Shown: positions 17,380-27,286 of the stretch, in pieces
Layout: each line of letters begins with the position of its first letter
Numbering within the stretch: position 1 is the first letter of the stretch
Source: an uncultured Oscillospiraceae bacterium
GTDB taxonomy: Bacteria; Bacillota; Clostridia; Oscillospirales; Ruminococcaceae
Length of the DNA: 64,000 nucleotides
Direction: 5' to 3'
Assembly (NCBI GenBank): GCA_934465295.1
Contig: CAKSKU010000015.1
Location: 3,093-67,092 of the forward strand
Translations under genes and position numbers: made by a program
Notes under the pieces: model-generated
What the model was told of the DNA's origin: nothing
The model's database searches: none
The model's input: the letters and a program-made list of their open reading frames with translations, nothing else

Positions 17380-17434
17380 AATGGTTTCCGCCTTTCTGCA
17401 ATAATTTCATAAAAAAATAAATTTCTATACATTT

Positions 17435-17463
17435 ATTATACGATATTTTGTTCAATAAGTCAA
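17435..17463 (-). promoter_or_regulatory. promoter of the SDR gene
   Basis: On the minus strand TTGACT (17458-17463), 17 bases, TATAAT (17435-17440), about 55 bases upstream of the start codon. Confidence 0.75.
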
Positions 17464-17491
17464 TAGTTTTTATTAAAAAACACAATATCAT

Positions 17492-17530
17492 AAAAAAACG
17501 GGCAGCCTTTAAAAGACTGCCCGTTTTTTT
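17492..17530 (-). terminator. terminator of the giant surface-protein gene
   Basis: Hairpin with CGGGCAG/CTGCCCG stem extended by runs of seven A and seven T on either side; it lies between the stop of the giant gene and the promoter of the SDR gene. Confidence 0.85.
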
Positions 17531-17571
17531 ATTTTTTTAAGCTGTTTTTTCAGCTTTTTGCTTTGAGAAGC

Positions 17572-20500
17572 TCAGACGTCGTCCGAACCGTTGTCATCAA
17601 TATCGGAACTGTCGGGAGCTGTGTAAGTAACAGATGTCAGAACGCCCTCTGTTCCGTCAATGATAAATCCGTTTTCTGCAATGTAAGCTGCATCATCGGC
17701 AGAAAGTACCCAAGTATAGGTAGTGCTAGTGCTGCCCGATGTCGGAGCTACGGTTTTAATAACGTCGGTCTTGTTAGTTTTTTTGAAAATAACGGAACTT
17801 GTAACTTCTTCTTTGAGAGTTACAGTGATAGTACCTTTTTCAACGACAGCCTTTTTATTGATATACAAAACAAATCTTGAAAGGTCAATTCCATCGCCGT
17901 TGTAGTTAAGGGAACCCTCATATGCACCCTTTGCTTCGGGAGTTGTAGGAGCTGTAGGTTCTGTGTAAGTAACAGATGTTATAACGCCAGCTGTTCCACA
18001 GATGTAAAAGCCGTTTTGCTGGATGTAAGTTGCATCTTCATCGGAGAGTTCCCAAGTATAGGTATTGCTTCCCGATGTCGGAGCAATAGTTTTTAAAGCA
18101 TCGCCGTCTGCTGCCCTTCTGAACTCAATTGAATTTTCTACAGCTTCCTGAAGAGTTACTGTAATAGTACCCTTTGCAGCGACATCACTTTTTGCGTTTA
18201 TTTTCAAAACATACAATGTGAGGTCAACCGAACCGGAGTAGTCAAGAGTACCGAACGTTTCGCCCTTTTTTTCGGTTGCGGGAATTGAAGGAGGAGCGTA
18301 TTTAACAGCGGTTACAACGCCTGCATCACCTGTAACAGTAAAGCCGTTAGCTGTGATCTTTTCAGCCTGGTCAGCTGTAAGAATGAAAATTACGGAAGAA
18401 GCTCCTGTATCGGGAATAGCTTTTGTAAGCTCATTGCCGTCTGCATCGTTAAGAACGATCGCACTTGTAACGTTATCCTTAAGAGTAACTGTGATAGAAC
18501 CGTTTTCAACAACGTTAGTCTTTGCGATCTTCAGAATGTTTGCGGAAAGGTCAACGCCTGTTTCGTTTGTGTAGCCGATCTCACCGTTAACGACAGTCTT
18601 CTCTGCCGGCTCGGGTTCTGTTGGCTCAGGATTTACGATCGGCTCGCCGTTAACTGAACCGTTAACAACCTTTGCGTTGTCAACAACCGTTACGGTGTAA
18701 AGAGCCTTCTTTGTTTTATTGTCCGTTGCGGACTTGAACTTAAGAAGATCCTTTGCTGTGCCTTCCTTCTTCTGGAGGGTTACCTTGCCGCCGATAACGA
18801 GGTTACCTGTGAGGGTAATGTCGCTGTTGACCTTAAGTGTAACAGCCTTATCGGAAGTGATAGTGAGTGTTTCATACTTGCCCTTTGTCGGGAGTGCAAG
18901 TTTGCCGCTTACAGGCTGAACGTCTGTTACATCGATCTCGATCTCTGTCTTTGCATCGCCGAGCTTTGCAACTGCCTTTACAGCATTCTCATATGTGTCG
19001 AATAAGTATGTTGTTTCTCCGTCTAAAGTCAATGCAGCTGCCTTTGCATTTGCCTTTGCAACAGCCATAAGCTTGTTGCCCTTTGGAACTGCAACATAAG
19101 TTTTGCCGTCGCCGATAGTTACAGATTCTGCACGATAGTTGCCTGTGAGAACAGCGATCTGCTTATCTGCGATCTCGCCGTCAACGTTAAGTACAATATC
19201 GCCCTTGCCGAGAATATTACCGATCTTGACCTTGCTTGCGTTCTTAACATTGTAGTTGAGCGAATCGCCGCCTTCTGCAATGATGATAGCAGCTGCGAAT
19301 GATGCATTGTCAGCGAGAGTTGTCTTTGGTGCTTTGAAGTAACCAACATTAACCTTGCCGCTTACTGTGATATCACCGTCGGCAAAAAATCCACCCTTGC
19401 TGCCGTCGATATTTACGAACTGGCTTACCTTCTTTTCAGCGTCGTATGCAACGTGTGCATTCTTGTCAATCATGAGTGAGTAGCTGCCAAGCTTAACTGT
19501 CATTGCCTTCTTGTCAGCCTTATTAAGAGTTACATTTTCGCCGAGAATAAGCATACCTGTGAGGGTAAGATCCTTTGCAGTTGTGATCTCTGCAGCCTTA
19601 TCTGCTGTAAGTTCGATTCCACGGTAGGTATTAGCCTTAGGAAGAACGAGAACATCACCGGTCTTTACAGCAACTTTATAGCAAGCTTCCTTGTTCTTGA
19701 TCCTTGAAATGTCGTTCATTGCACTTGCAACGGAGTCATAAGTTCTTACCTTGTCGACATTTTCTTCTTCAAACTCAGCTTCACTGCTGTAAGCCTTAAC
19801 TTCAACGACCTTTTCAGCCTTTACAGCCTTGAGGCTATTGCCGGAACGAACTACCTTGAGTTCACCGTCTACAACAACAGCATCCTTGGTGTAGTCGCCT
19901 GTGATAGATGCAAGAACTGCATCTTCCGCAACTGCTGCACCGTCAAGCTTAAGACCTTCGCCTGTGATATTGACGAACTTAACGTTCTTTGCAAGCTTGT
20001 AGGAGAATGTGGATTCTTCGGTTGCTTCGATGCTGCCTGTGAATGCAGCCCTATCTCCGTCAAGAGTTACCTTGTTGCCGTTGAGAACGAGTGTTGTACC
20101 GTTTACCTTGCCGCTTACAACAATGTCAATACCTGTAGTGAACTTACCTGTGCCGCTGATGTTAGCAACCGCACTGTATTCGCCACTGCCCTCTGCAGCA
20201 TCAGCTGTCTTATTCAGGTAGCAGCCGTTAGCATAAAGCTCATACTTGCCGACATTTACGTTCAATGCAGCAGTTGACTTGCCGTCCTTTGTAACCTTTT
20301 CGATGTCAACATTATCAAGGACGAGGTTACCTGTAAGTGCGAGATCGCCGGTTACCTTAACAGTAACAGCATCAGCAGCTTTGTAAGTAAGTGTCTTGTA
20401 CTTGTTGGCTGTTGGGAGCGGAAGCTTAGCAACTGCAGAACCGAATGTCTTGTCTGTGATAGTGATCTCAATGACATCGGTGGACTTACCTGTTGCGGAA

Positions 20501-23500
20501 ATGTCCTTGATAGCCTCGTCAACAGTCTTGTAACGAGCTGTCTTGCCGTTGATCTTTACATTAACGTAATCTGCAGCAGCAGTCTTGGACTTTGCAATGA
20601 GGTTCTTGCCGCTCTTGAGGATATAGTAAGAATCTTCTGTGTCAAGGTTATCGTTGGAAGGAACGAATTCATCAGCATAAGTACCTGCGATAGTACCGAG
20701 AACAACGTCTTCGGTGATATGAGCAGTCTTTTCTGATGTGTAATCAACGAGAACGAACTGGAGGCTCTTGGATGCGGCTGTTACACCGTTCTTGCCAATA
20801 ACGAGTGCGTTCTTGCCCTTTGGCTGTGTGTAAACTGCAAGTGTTGCAGTATCCTTTTCAGCCTCGATAGACATTGCGTTTACAACGCCCTTAACTGTGA
20901 GGCTTGCATTGTCGCCGTTGAGGTTGAGAGCAGTCTTTGCAGTGAGGTTGCCGGTAACTGTTACGGAGCTTGCAGCAACTTCCTTGCCTTCCCATGTCTT
21001 TTCCTCGTCGTTGATAACGCCTGCGCCCGGAACTATGCTGGTAGTCTTTGTAACGTTGACTGTTGCAGCAGTTACTGTACCAACTGTTACTCTGTCGAGG
21101 TTTACAACGCCGCTTGAAGTGATAGTCTTGATGCTTGCCTTTTCAGCAGTTGTTACGCTGTTAAGAGTAAGGTCATTCTTGCCTGCGGAAATTGTAAAGT
21201 CTTTAGCTGTGCCCTTGCTGTCAGATACAAGCTTAACATTCTCGAATGTTGTCTTGCCTGTGAGTGTGAGGTTGCCTGTGAACTTGACAGTCTGTGCAGC
21301 AGCGTCGCTCTTGATATAGAGTTCGCCGAATGTACCTGCTGCAGGCATCTTAAGTGCGCCCTTAGCATCGAGTTCCTTGAAAAGTGTGATATCATATACT
21401 GCAGTTTTAGCAAAGTTCTTGTCAGCCTTTGCAGCAGCAGCGATCGTGCTTGTGATATCGCTCCACTGTGCATATTCAACGCCGTTCATTGTAGCAACGG
21501 TATCCATTACCTTAATGTCGGACTTATCTCTGCCGAGTGTTGCGCCTTCAGGAAGTGATTCGGATGCGTCAACAGCAGCGAGATCAGCATTCTTGGAAAC
21601 GAGAACAACATCGTCCTTAGCGAACCTGCTGACTGTTGTAGTAGTTGGCTCCTGTCCCTCTTCTGAAGCAGCAGTCTTCTTGTAGCTGATGCCAACTTCG
21701 AGCTTGACATTGCCTGTGATATTGCCTGTTACAGCGACCGGCTTGTATTCGGCATCGGTATAAACGAGCTTGCTTGGTGTGCTGCCGTTGCTTGTAATGT
21801 TTGTAACCGTAACTGCAGCATTCTTGCCGATCTCAACTACAGAACCGTTCTTGACAGCAAGTTCCTTTACCTTAACGGTGTTGTTGAATGTAACAGCTCC
21901 GTTATCAACACGAACAGTACCGAAGCCTGTTATTGCAGAATCGAACTCATTAGTTGCATGAACTGTTTTGAGAACAGACTTTGCACCACCCTTGATAGTT
22001 GATGCCTTTGCCTCGATTTCAAGTCCGCCTGCAATTTTAAGATCCTTGCTTGCATTGAGTGTGAATGTCTTTGCAAGTGTCTTGCCGTCCTTATCAACAG
22101 CCTTGATCTTAACATTTATAAGCAAAGTATCGGTCGGGAGTGTTACGGAAGCTGACTTTGTTGTGATAGTACTTCCTTCAGCGACAACAGTAACGCTCTT
22201 TGCCTTTGCAGCTGTAGGCATTGTGAGCTTGTCAACAGTAACGTCCTTTTTAACTGTAACACTGTACTCAACGTTCTTGTCGGTCATTGCCTTGAGAACT
22301 TCGTCCCATGTCTCGCAAACAACGGACTTACTTTCTGCACCGTCCATATATGAAACTTCAAAGTTTTCGGAAGTTACCTTTTCGGGAGCGAGTGTGAATG
22401 TGACCTTGTCAAGACCTTCTGTTGCAAGACCTGTCTCGTAAGTATATGTTACATCGCCCTTAACGCCTGTGAGAACATTTTCATTGCGTGTAACACCTTC
22501 AGTTGTGATAGTCATCTTATCAACAACAAGTCCTTCAGCAACGAGAGCCGTAAGATCATATGTGTTGTCAATGACTGTGCCGATATTTCTCTTGTTGTTG
22601 TCAGCATTGAGCTTTGTGAGAGCTGTAAGACCTGTGAGGTCGAGAGTGATAAGGCTGTTGCCCGAAACATCGAGATCTTCAAGAAGTGTGTTAGCGGAAA
22701 CATCGATCTTTGTAAGACCGCAGTTTGCAGCATCGAGAGTCTTGAGAGCTATGTTAGCCTTAACGTCGAGTTCCTTTACCTTTACATTTGCAAGAGCAAG
22801 TGTTTCAAGCTCTGTGTTAGCCTTAACATCAAGAGCTGTGAGCTTGGTGTCGGAAACATTGAGTACCTTAAGACCTGTGTACTTGGAAACATCAACTGCT
22901 GTGATAGCTGTCTTCTGGAGAAGAAGTGTTTCGATAGCAGCTGTTTCAGGAAGCTTAAGATCAGCAAGGTTTGTGCAGCCGCTTACATCAACGGATGTCA
23001 AAGCTGCGTTCTGTGAAAGATCAAGAGCCTTGAAGTTCTTCTGTGTGTTTGTAAGTGTGAGGGACTTAAGAGCTGTGAGCTTTTCAATGCCCTTGAAGTT
23101 TACAACCTTTGCAAGGTTTGCAACTTCGTCCTTGTAAGCATCGCCGGGCTTTCCATTGCCAAGGTCTGTGATCTTTGCGATATCTGCCTCGGTAAGTACA
23201 GGAACGTTCTTTACCTTTTCGGAGCTGTATGCTGTCAATACCTTACGGAAGTTAGCATCAGGGAAGTTTGCTGCATTGATGTCGATCTTTGTTGTATCCT
23301 CATCAGCAGCAGACTTAACGAAGAATGAAATGTCACCGAACCAAGGATACTGGGTATCATTCCATTCACCGCTTGAAGAAATTTCAATGTTTACACCGAA
23401 CGGTTCAACAGTGGTCTTGGAAACAGCTGTAAATGTGAATGTTGTAACTGTTCCCTCGGTTGCGGAAGTAACCTTAAGACCTGTTTTAGCAGAGCTGCTG

Positions 23501-26500
23501 TTGTCGATCTTACCGTTGTCTACAACAGCAGGATAAATATAACCTTCCCAAGCATCGGGATCATTAGGAGCGTGGATCTTGTACTTGATCACATATTTAG
23601 CATTCTTCGGTGTATTTTTGCTGTCGTATGTAACAGTAAAGGAATCGCCGACCTTCATTTCTTCATTCTTGAGAGCGGAGAATGTAAAGTTGTCTTTTCC
23701 GATAGATGCCTCATTTGGATCGTATGTGTAAATTGTTTCGTCGTCAGCGTTAACAAATTCGATCTTAACGAGTTCACCGTTAATTACATCGGGATCGGAA
23801 GTCTTGACACCGATCTGATACCATTGGTCTTTGTCTGTGATCGGGAAATCAACAGTTGCGGTCATTTCGCCGGTTGCTGTGATTTTATTCTCTGTATCTG
23901 CGGCATCTGTACCGTAATCTACCTGTTTCCATCCGCCGCCATTTCCTTCAGCAGAATTTGTATAGAATGACAATACGCCCTTGCCATCGGTAAGAGTTGT
24001 AACGTTTACTGTGATCTTAGCCTTTGTTGCAGCTGAAACTTTGGAAATAGGAGCCTTGTTGTTGTCAATTTCCTTGATAGTCTGTGACTTGTCAACAGGA
24101 TCAGGTTCTTCTTCCTTTTTAGCCTCGTAAGCAACGCCTGTTACAACGCCTGCGTCAGCTTCAACGATAAAGCCATTTGCAGCCTTTGCAGCCTGATCTG
24201 CTGTAAGTGTGAATACAACTTCTGCTGCATTTTCAGCAGGAGCAGCCTTAGCAATCTCCGCATTGCCCTCAGCAACTGACTTAAGTGCGATCTCGTTTGT
24301 AACGTTATCCTTAAGTGTTACTGTGATCTTGCCGTCTGCAGCCATTTCGGATGCGGCGATCTGGAGTTTCTTTGCGGAAAGGTCAACGCCCTCTTCACTT
24401 GTGAAAGGAAGTGTGCCGTTTACGGTTTCCTTTTCAGGCTGTACAGGTGCGGGATATGTCGTAACAACTTTGTTCTCACCGTCAAGGAATTCAACCTTTA
24501 CAAGTTCACCCGAAAGAACATCATAGTTATCGGTTTTAAGCTCAATATCGTAAAAATTAAGTTCATCACCGGTTAAATCAAGTTCAACAACAGCGGACGT
24601 TTCGCCGGTCTTGGTGATCTTTTCATTTGCCTGCCAGTCCTGACCTGCACCGTTATCATACTGCTTTTCGGTAGCAAGCCTGTATACTTTATAGCCGCTA
24701 TCGCAGTTTGTAACAATATCGAAAGTTGCATAGCCGTTGCTGTCGTACTTTGTAACATTGAGTGTTACTCTTGCTTTTTTTACGCCTTTGCCCTTGAGTT
24801 CGCTCAATGGAACAGCATTATTGTTAGTGAAAGAGCCAAGCTCCTTGCTCTTGTCAAATGAAAGCTGTGTAACAGTACCCTCTGTACCCTTGATAACAAA
24901 GCCGTTCGCGGTTATTTCAGCAGCTTCACTTTCTGAAAGCTTGAATGTTACCGTATTGTCGCTTTCATTGGAAACGACTTTTTCTTCCTTGATCAATGTT
25001 GCGCCGTCAGCCTTGTAAAGCTGAACCTTGCTTGTTATAGCGGAAGAGAGCTTAACAATAACAGAGTCGCCTGTATTGAAAGGAAATGCGCCGACTTTCA
25101 GAGCAGTTTTTGAAAGGTCGTACGATGCGTCATACAAAGGATAATCTACTTCCTCTGTTTTTACTGTTGGCTTGTCAGGAGTTACCTTTACAGCTGTGAG
25201 TTCAGACCAAGTAGCTGTGATATTTTCGTACTTGCCCTTGAATGCCTCAAGAGTATCAAGTGTAAGACCGGTTGTGGAAACGGTTGTCTTTGAAGTATCT
25301 TCAGCAAGTGTTTCCCAAGTCTGTGTTTCTGCTGCATAGGTTTCAGACCAAACAACGCTGTCAGAACCGGAGAAGAGAGTTATTGTCTGACCCTTTGTTG
25401 TTTCGCCCTTAACTCTATAGTCAACCTGGCAGAGTTTAATGCCCGAACCTGTAATAGTAAGACCGCTTGCCTTTACAGCATCAGCCTGATCTGCGGTAAG
25501 TGTATAGCTTTCTGCAGGTTCAGTATCTTCTGTAATAACAACGTCGCCTGCCTTAATGGTGATCGTACCATTGTTTTCACCGGTCTTTGCAGTTTTAACA
25601 GTAAGAGCACTGCCTTCAGCAAGAGCAACATCTGTAAACTTGTCAGCTGCAACTGTTACTGTAGCAGGAGTTTTTGTATCCTTGATAGCAAGTCCCTCTG
25701 TAGGTGTCTTGTCTTCAGTTGCGGTATGCTTAACAGTAACCTTTGTTACAACATGACCGTTACCTGTTACTACAAATTTTCCTGCCTCAACCATTTCGGA
25801 AGTGAGCTTGAAAGTATAGGTTTTGTTATCGGAGTCAGTTGTGCCGTCTGCTGCACCTGTTACAGCAACATCAGCCTTAACGTTTTCTTCCGATTCCACG
25901 AAGTTTTCATCATCTTCATAAGTAATAACAACTTCATCACCGACAGCTTTGGAGTTCAGCGTATATTCATATCCGCCTGTTTCGAGCTTCTTCTTATCAG
26001 TAGCGAAGTCGCTTTCATCTGTAGTTACTGCAGTAACCTCAACCTTGGAAACCGTTACGCCGTCACCGGAAACAGTGAACTTGCTTGCGGATTCAGCTGT
26101 AAGAACGAAAGTGAACTTTCCTTCTTCCGATGCTGTGTCAGTGATATCTGCACCCGTGGAGTCAACTACCTTGATATCGGTTTCTCCCTTGGTGTAAGTG
26201 ATAGTAACTGTATCACCAACAGCACCTGCATTCTCAACATCGAGCTTGCCTGCAACGGTTGTACCGTCGAGGTCAACACCATCAGCTTCAACCCAAACTG
26301 TGCCGGTCTTGTCAATAGATTTTGTGTCCTTTTCCTTTGCAGTAACGGTAAGACCGTTTGCTGTGAATGTGTACTTGTCGCCGTCTGCAAGATCAGCACT
26401 TGTGATAGCACCGCTGAAAGAAAGACCGAAGTCTTCTACGGAAGTGATATCGGCAGCATCTACTGTTGCCTTCTGGGTATCTGCTGCAGCTGTAACGCTT

Positions 26501-26658
26501 TTCGTTGTGCCGCCTGCCTTGTAGTTCAAAGCAAACTGAACGTTAGCGCTGTCAACAGCTGTGGTAGCAGCGAATGCGCCCATTGGAATGACCGCAGCGA
26601 CCTGAGTTACTGCGATAGCAGCAGCGGAAATTCCTGCCACTGTCTTTTTAAATTCCAT
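17572..26658 (-). CDS. giant secreted repeat protein, 3,028 residues
   Basis: A signal peptide (MEFKKTVAGISAAAIAVTQV, cleavage near GAFA-ATT) starts at ATG 26658, with AAAGGA nine bases upstream; the 17 earlier codons have no ribosome site. A beta-sandwich module of about 90 residues, recognisable by GDxVxVxL … FxLTxxxA … GFxVxGxxGxVTxVxY, recurs about eight times: three near the N-terminus, two around 500-600 and 740-845, three at 2685-3015. It resembles the carbohydrate-binding modules of ruminococcal cellulases, but I cannot name a CBM family. Two other related modules lie near 620-720 and 890-1000, an LRR block (LDLSQNAALTSVDVSGC) at about 1150-1370, and long beta-strand repeats with LTGNLVLDNV-like cores at about 1480-2660. 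No LPxTG, dockerin, SLH or membrane tail is visible. It is probably an adhesin or S-layer-like surface scaffold. Confidence 0.75.
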   Translation of the reverse strand: MEFKKTVAGISAAAIAVTQVAAVIPMGAFAATTAVDSANVQFALNYKAGGTTKSVTAAADTQKATVDAADITSVEDFGLSFSGAITSADLADGDKYTFTANGLTVTAKEKDTKSIDKTGTVWVEADGVDLDGTTVAGKLDVENAGAVGDTVTITYTKGETDIKVVDSTGADITDTASEEGKFTFVLTAESASKFTVSGDGVTVSKVEVTAVTTDESDFATDKKKLETGGYEYTLNSKAVGDEVVITYEDDENFVESEENVKADVAVTGAADGTTDSDNKTYTFKLTSEMVEAGKFVVTGNGHVVTKVTVKHTATEDKTPTEGLAIKDTKTPATVTVAADKFTDVALAEGSALTVKTAKTGENNGTITIKAGDVVITEDTEPAESYTLTADQADAVKASGLTITGSGIKLCQVDYRVKGETTKGQTITLFSGSDSVVWSETYAAETQTWETLAEDTSKTTVSTTGLTLDTLEAFKGKYENITATWSELTAVKVTPDKPTVKTEEVDYPLYDASYDLSKTALKVGAFPFNTGDSVIVKLSSAITSKVQLYKADGATLIKEEKVVSNESDNTVTFKLSESEAAEITANGFVIKGTEGTVTQLSFDKSKELGSFTNNNAVPLSELKGKGVKKARVTLNVTKYDSNGYATFDIVTNCDSGYKVYRLATEKQYDNGAGQDWQANEKITKTGETSAVVELDLTGDELNFYDIELKTDNYDVLSGELVKVEFLDGENKVVTTYPAPVQPEKETVNGTLPFTSEEGVDLSAKKLQIAASEMAADGKITVTLKDNVTNEIALKSVAEGNAEIAKAAPAENAAEVVFTLTADQAAKAANGFIVEADAGVVTGVAYEAKKEEEPDPVDKSQTIKEIDNNKAPISKVSAATKAKITVNVTTLTDGKGVLSFYTNSAEGNGGGWKQVDYGTDAADTENKITATGEMTATVDFPITDKDQWYQIGVKTSDPDVINGELVKIEFVNADDETIYTYDPNEASIGKDNFTFSALKNEEMKVGDSFTVTYDSKNTPKNAKYVIKYKIHAPNDPDAWEGYIYPAVVDNGKIDNSSSAKTGLKVTSATEGTVTTFTFTAVSKTTVEPFGVNIEISSSGEWNDTQYPWFGDISFFVKSAADEDTTKIDINAANFPDANFRKVLTAYSSEKVKNVPVLTEADIAKITDLGNGKPGDAYKDEVANLAKVVNFKGIEKLTALKSLTLTNTQKNFKALDLSQNAALTSVDVSGCTNLADLKLPETAAIETLLLQKTAITAVDVSKYTGLKVLNVSDTKLTALDVKANTELETLALANVKVKELDVKANIALKTLDAANCGLTKIDVSANTLLEDLDVSGNSLITLDLTGLTALTKLNADNNKRNIGTVIDNTYDLTALVAEGLVVDKMTITTEGVTRNENVLTGVKGDVTYTYETGLATEGLDKVTFTLAPEKVTSENFEVSYMDGAESKSVVCETWDEVLKAMTDKNVEYSVTVKKDVTVDKLTMPTAAKAKSVTVVAEGSTITTKSASVTLPTDTLLINVKIKAVDKDGKTLAKTFTLNASKDLKIAGGLEIEAKASTIKGGAKSVLKTVHATNEFDSAITGFGTVRVDNGAVTFNNTVKVKELAVKNGSVVEIGKNAAVTVTNITSNGSTPSKLVYTDAEYKPVAVTGNITGNVKLEVGISYKKTAASEEGQEPTTTTVSRFAKDDVVLVSKNADLAAVDASESLPEGATLGRDKSDIKVMDTVATMNGVEYAQWSDITSTIAAAAKADKNFAKTAVYDITLFKELDAKGALKMPAAGTFGELYIKSDAAAQTVKFTGNLTLTGKTTFENVKLVSDSKGTAKDFTISAGKNDLTLNSVTTAEKASIKTITSSGVVNLDRVTVGTVTAATVNVTKTTSIVPGAGVINDEEKTWEGKEVAASSVTVTGNLTAKTALNLNGDNASLTVKGVVNAMSIEAEKDTATLAVYTQPKGKNALVIGKNGVTAASKSLQFVLVDYTSEKTAHITEDVVLGTIAGTYADEFVPSNDNLDTEDSYYILKSGKNLIAKSKTAAADYVNVKINGKTARYKTVDEAIKDISATGKSTDVIEITITDKTFGSAVAKLPLPTANKYKTLTYKAADAVTVKVTGDLALTGNLVLDNVDIEKVTKDGKSTAALNVNVGKYELYANGCYLNKTADAAEGSGEYSAVANISGTGKFTTGIDIVVSGKVNGTTLVLNGNKVTLDGDRAAFTGSIEATEESTFSYKLAKNVKFVNITGEGLKLDGAAVAEDAVLASITGDYTKDAVVVDGELKVVRSGNSLKAVKAEKVVEVKAYSSEAEFEEENVDKVRTYDSVASAMNDISRIKNKEACYKVAVKTGDVLVLPKANTYRGIELTADKAAEITTAKDLTLTGMLILGENVTLNKADKKAMTVKLGSYSLMIDKNAHVAYDAEKKVSQFVNIDGSKGGFFADGDITVSGKVNVGYFKAPKTTLADNASFAAAIIIAEGGDSLNYNVKNASKVKIGNILGKGDIVLNVDGEIADKQIAVLTGNYRAESVTIGDGKTYVAVPKGNKLMAVAKANAKAAALTLDGETTYLFDTYENAVKAVAKLGDAKTEIEIDVTDVQPVSGKLALPTKGKYETLTITSDKAVTLKVNSDITLTGNLVIGGKVTLQKKEGTAKDLLKFKSATDNKTKKALYTVTVVDNAKVVNGSVNGEPIVNPEPTEPEPAEKTVVNGEIGYTNETGVDLSANILKIAKTNVVENGSITVTLKDNVTSAIVLNDADGNELTKAIPDTGASSVIFILTADQAEKITANGFTVTGDAGVVTAVKYAPPSIPATEKKGETFGTLDYSGSVDLTLYVLKINAKSDVAAKGTITVTLQEAVENSIEFRRAADGDALKTIAPTSGSNTYTWELSDEDATYIQQNGFYICGTAGVITSVTYTEPTAPTTPEAKGAYEGSLNYNGDGIDLSRFVLYINKKAVVEKGTITVTLKEEVTSSVIFKKTNKTDVIKTVAPTSGSTSTTYTWVLSADDAAYIAENGFIIDGTEGVLTSVTYTAPDSSDIDDNGSDDV

Positions 26659-26816
26659 GATTATCATCCTTTCATGATAAATTTTCTGTGCAAAGACCCT
26701 TCTTTGCATTGTTGTTCCTGCAAAAAAGTCCGAAATTCCCCAATGTAAAGCGTTTCCGCAGCCTCTGCGAAATTATAACCAACAATGGAAAAATTTATTA
26801 CATCTTTGCTTCTTAG

Positions 26817-26845
26817 ATTATAGCACTTCTAAAATGATATTTCAA
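26817..26845 (-). promoter_or_regulatory. promoter of the giant surface-protein gene
   Basis: Minus-strand TTGAAA (26840-26845), 17 bases, TATAAT (26817-26822), implying an untranslated leader of about 150 bases before the start at 26658. AT-rich sequence lies upstream of the -35. Confidence 0.75.
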
Positions 26846-27217
26846 GTTATTTTTACTACTTTTTAATATAAAATTAAAGCAGTTTTTTGCCCAATAAGGC
26901 ATAATTCTCACAAAAATGCAAGTTTGTGGAAAATTTAAACAGCTTTTACTGTATAAATCCCCCAAAAGCCGCTTTCCCGATGCAGCGTTTTACCGTAAAG
27001 AACAAGCGAGTGCAGAAAAAAAGGATGTTTTACACTATATTTATATAGTATAAGCAATCAAGTAACGGAAAATCCGATTTTCAGCGGAAAAAATACGCTC
27101 GGAAACGTAAGCCGCTGATATAAAGCCGAAAAAACGCAGTTTATGCAACACGGCAAAACATCCTCTACAATAATTCCAAGCAAAAAATTACGCATTACGA
27201 ATTTTAAAAATTCCCCC
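26846..27217. other. AT-rich intergenic region with one palindrome
   Basis: No ORF with coding character on either strand. The only clear structure is ACTATA-TTTA-TATAGT at 27034-27049, a perfect 6-4-6 dyad of the size of a regulator site, between the divergent giant gene and the marR-like gene. Nothing else could be assigned. Confidence 0.4.
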
Positions 27218-27246
27218 TTGACAAATCGAAAAAACAAGCATATAAT
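27218..27246 (+). promoter_or_regulatory. consensus promoter of the marR-MATE operon
   Basis: Perfect TTGACA (27218-27223), 17 bases, perfect TATAAT (27241-27246). Confidence 0.85.
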
Positions 27247-27271
27247 TATCATTGGTAATTATTATTGATAA
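27246..27271 (+). promoter_or_regulatory. candidate operator: TTATCA-N14-TGATAA
   Basis: An inverted repeat beginning at the last base of the -10 element and covering the expected transcription start, ideally placed for autorepression by the MarR-type protein encoded 16 bases downstream. Assignment to that regulator is inference. Confidence 0.5.
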
Positions 27272-27286
27272 CTATTGGAGAAAAAT

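Noticed and set aside
17572..26658. Dockerin, SLH or sortase-anchored cellulosome scaffold
   Set aside because: No dockerin calcium loops, SLH motifs or LPxTG were found; the last residues are an acidic Asp/Ser-rich tail.
25726..26748. 340-residue plus-strand ORF opposite the giant gene
   Set aside because: It is a cysteine- and serine-rich antisense shadow of a repetitive gene with clear signal peptide, ribosome site and promoter on the minus strand; no own ribosome site or family features.
27218..27271. Fur box in the marR promoter
   Set aside because: TTATCA-N14-TGATAA looks AT-rich and Fur-like at first glance but does not fit the 7-1-7 Fur pattern; an autoregulatory MarR site is more likely.
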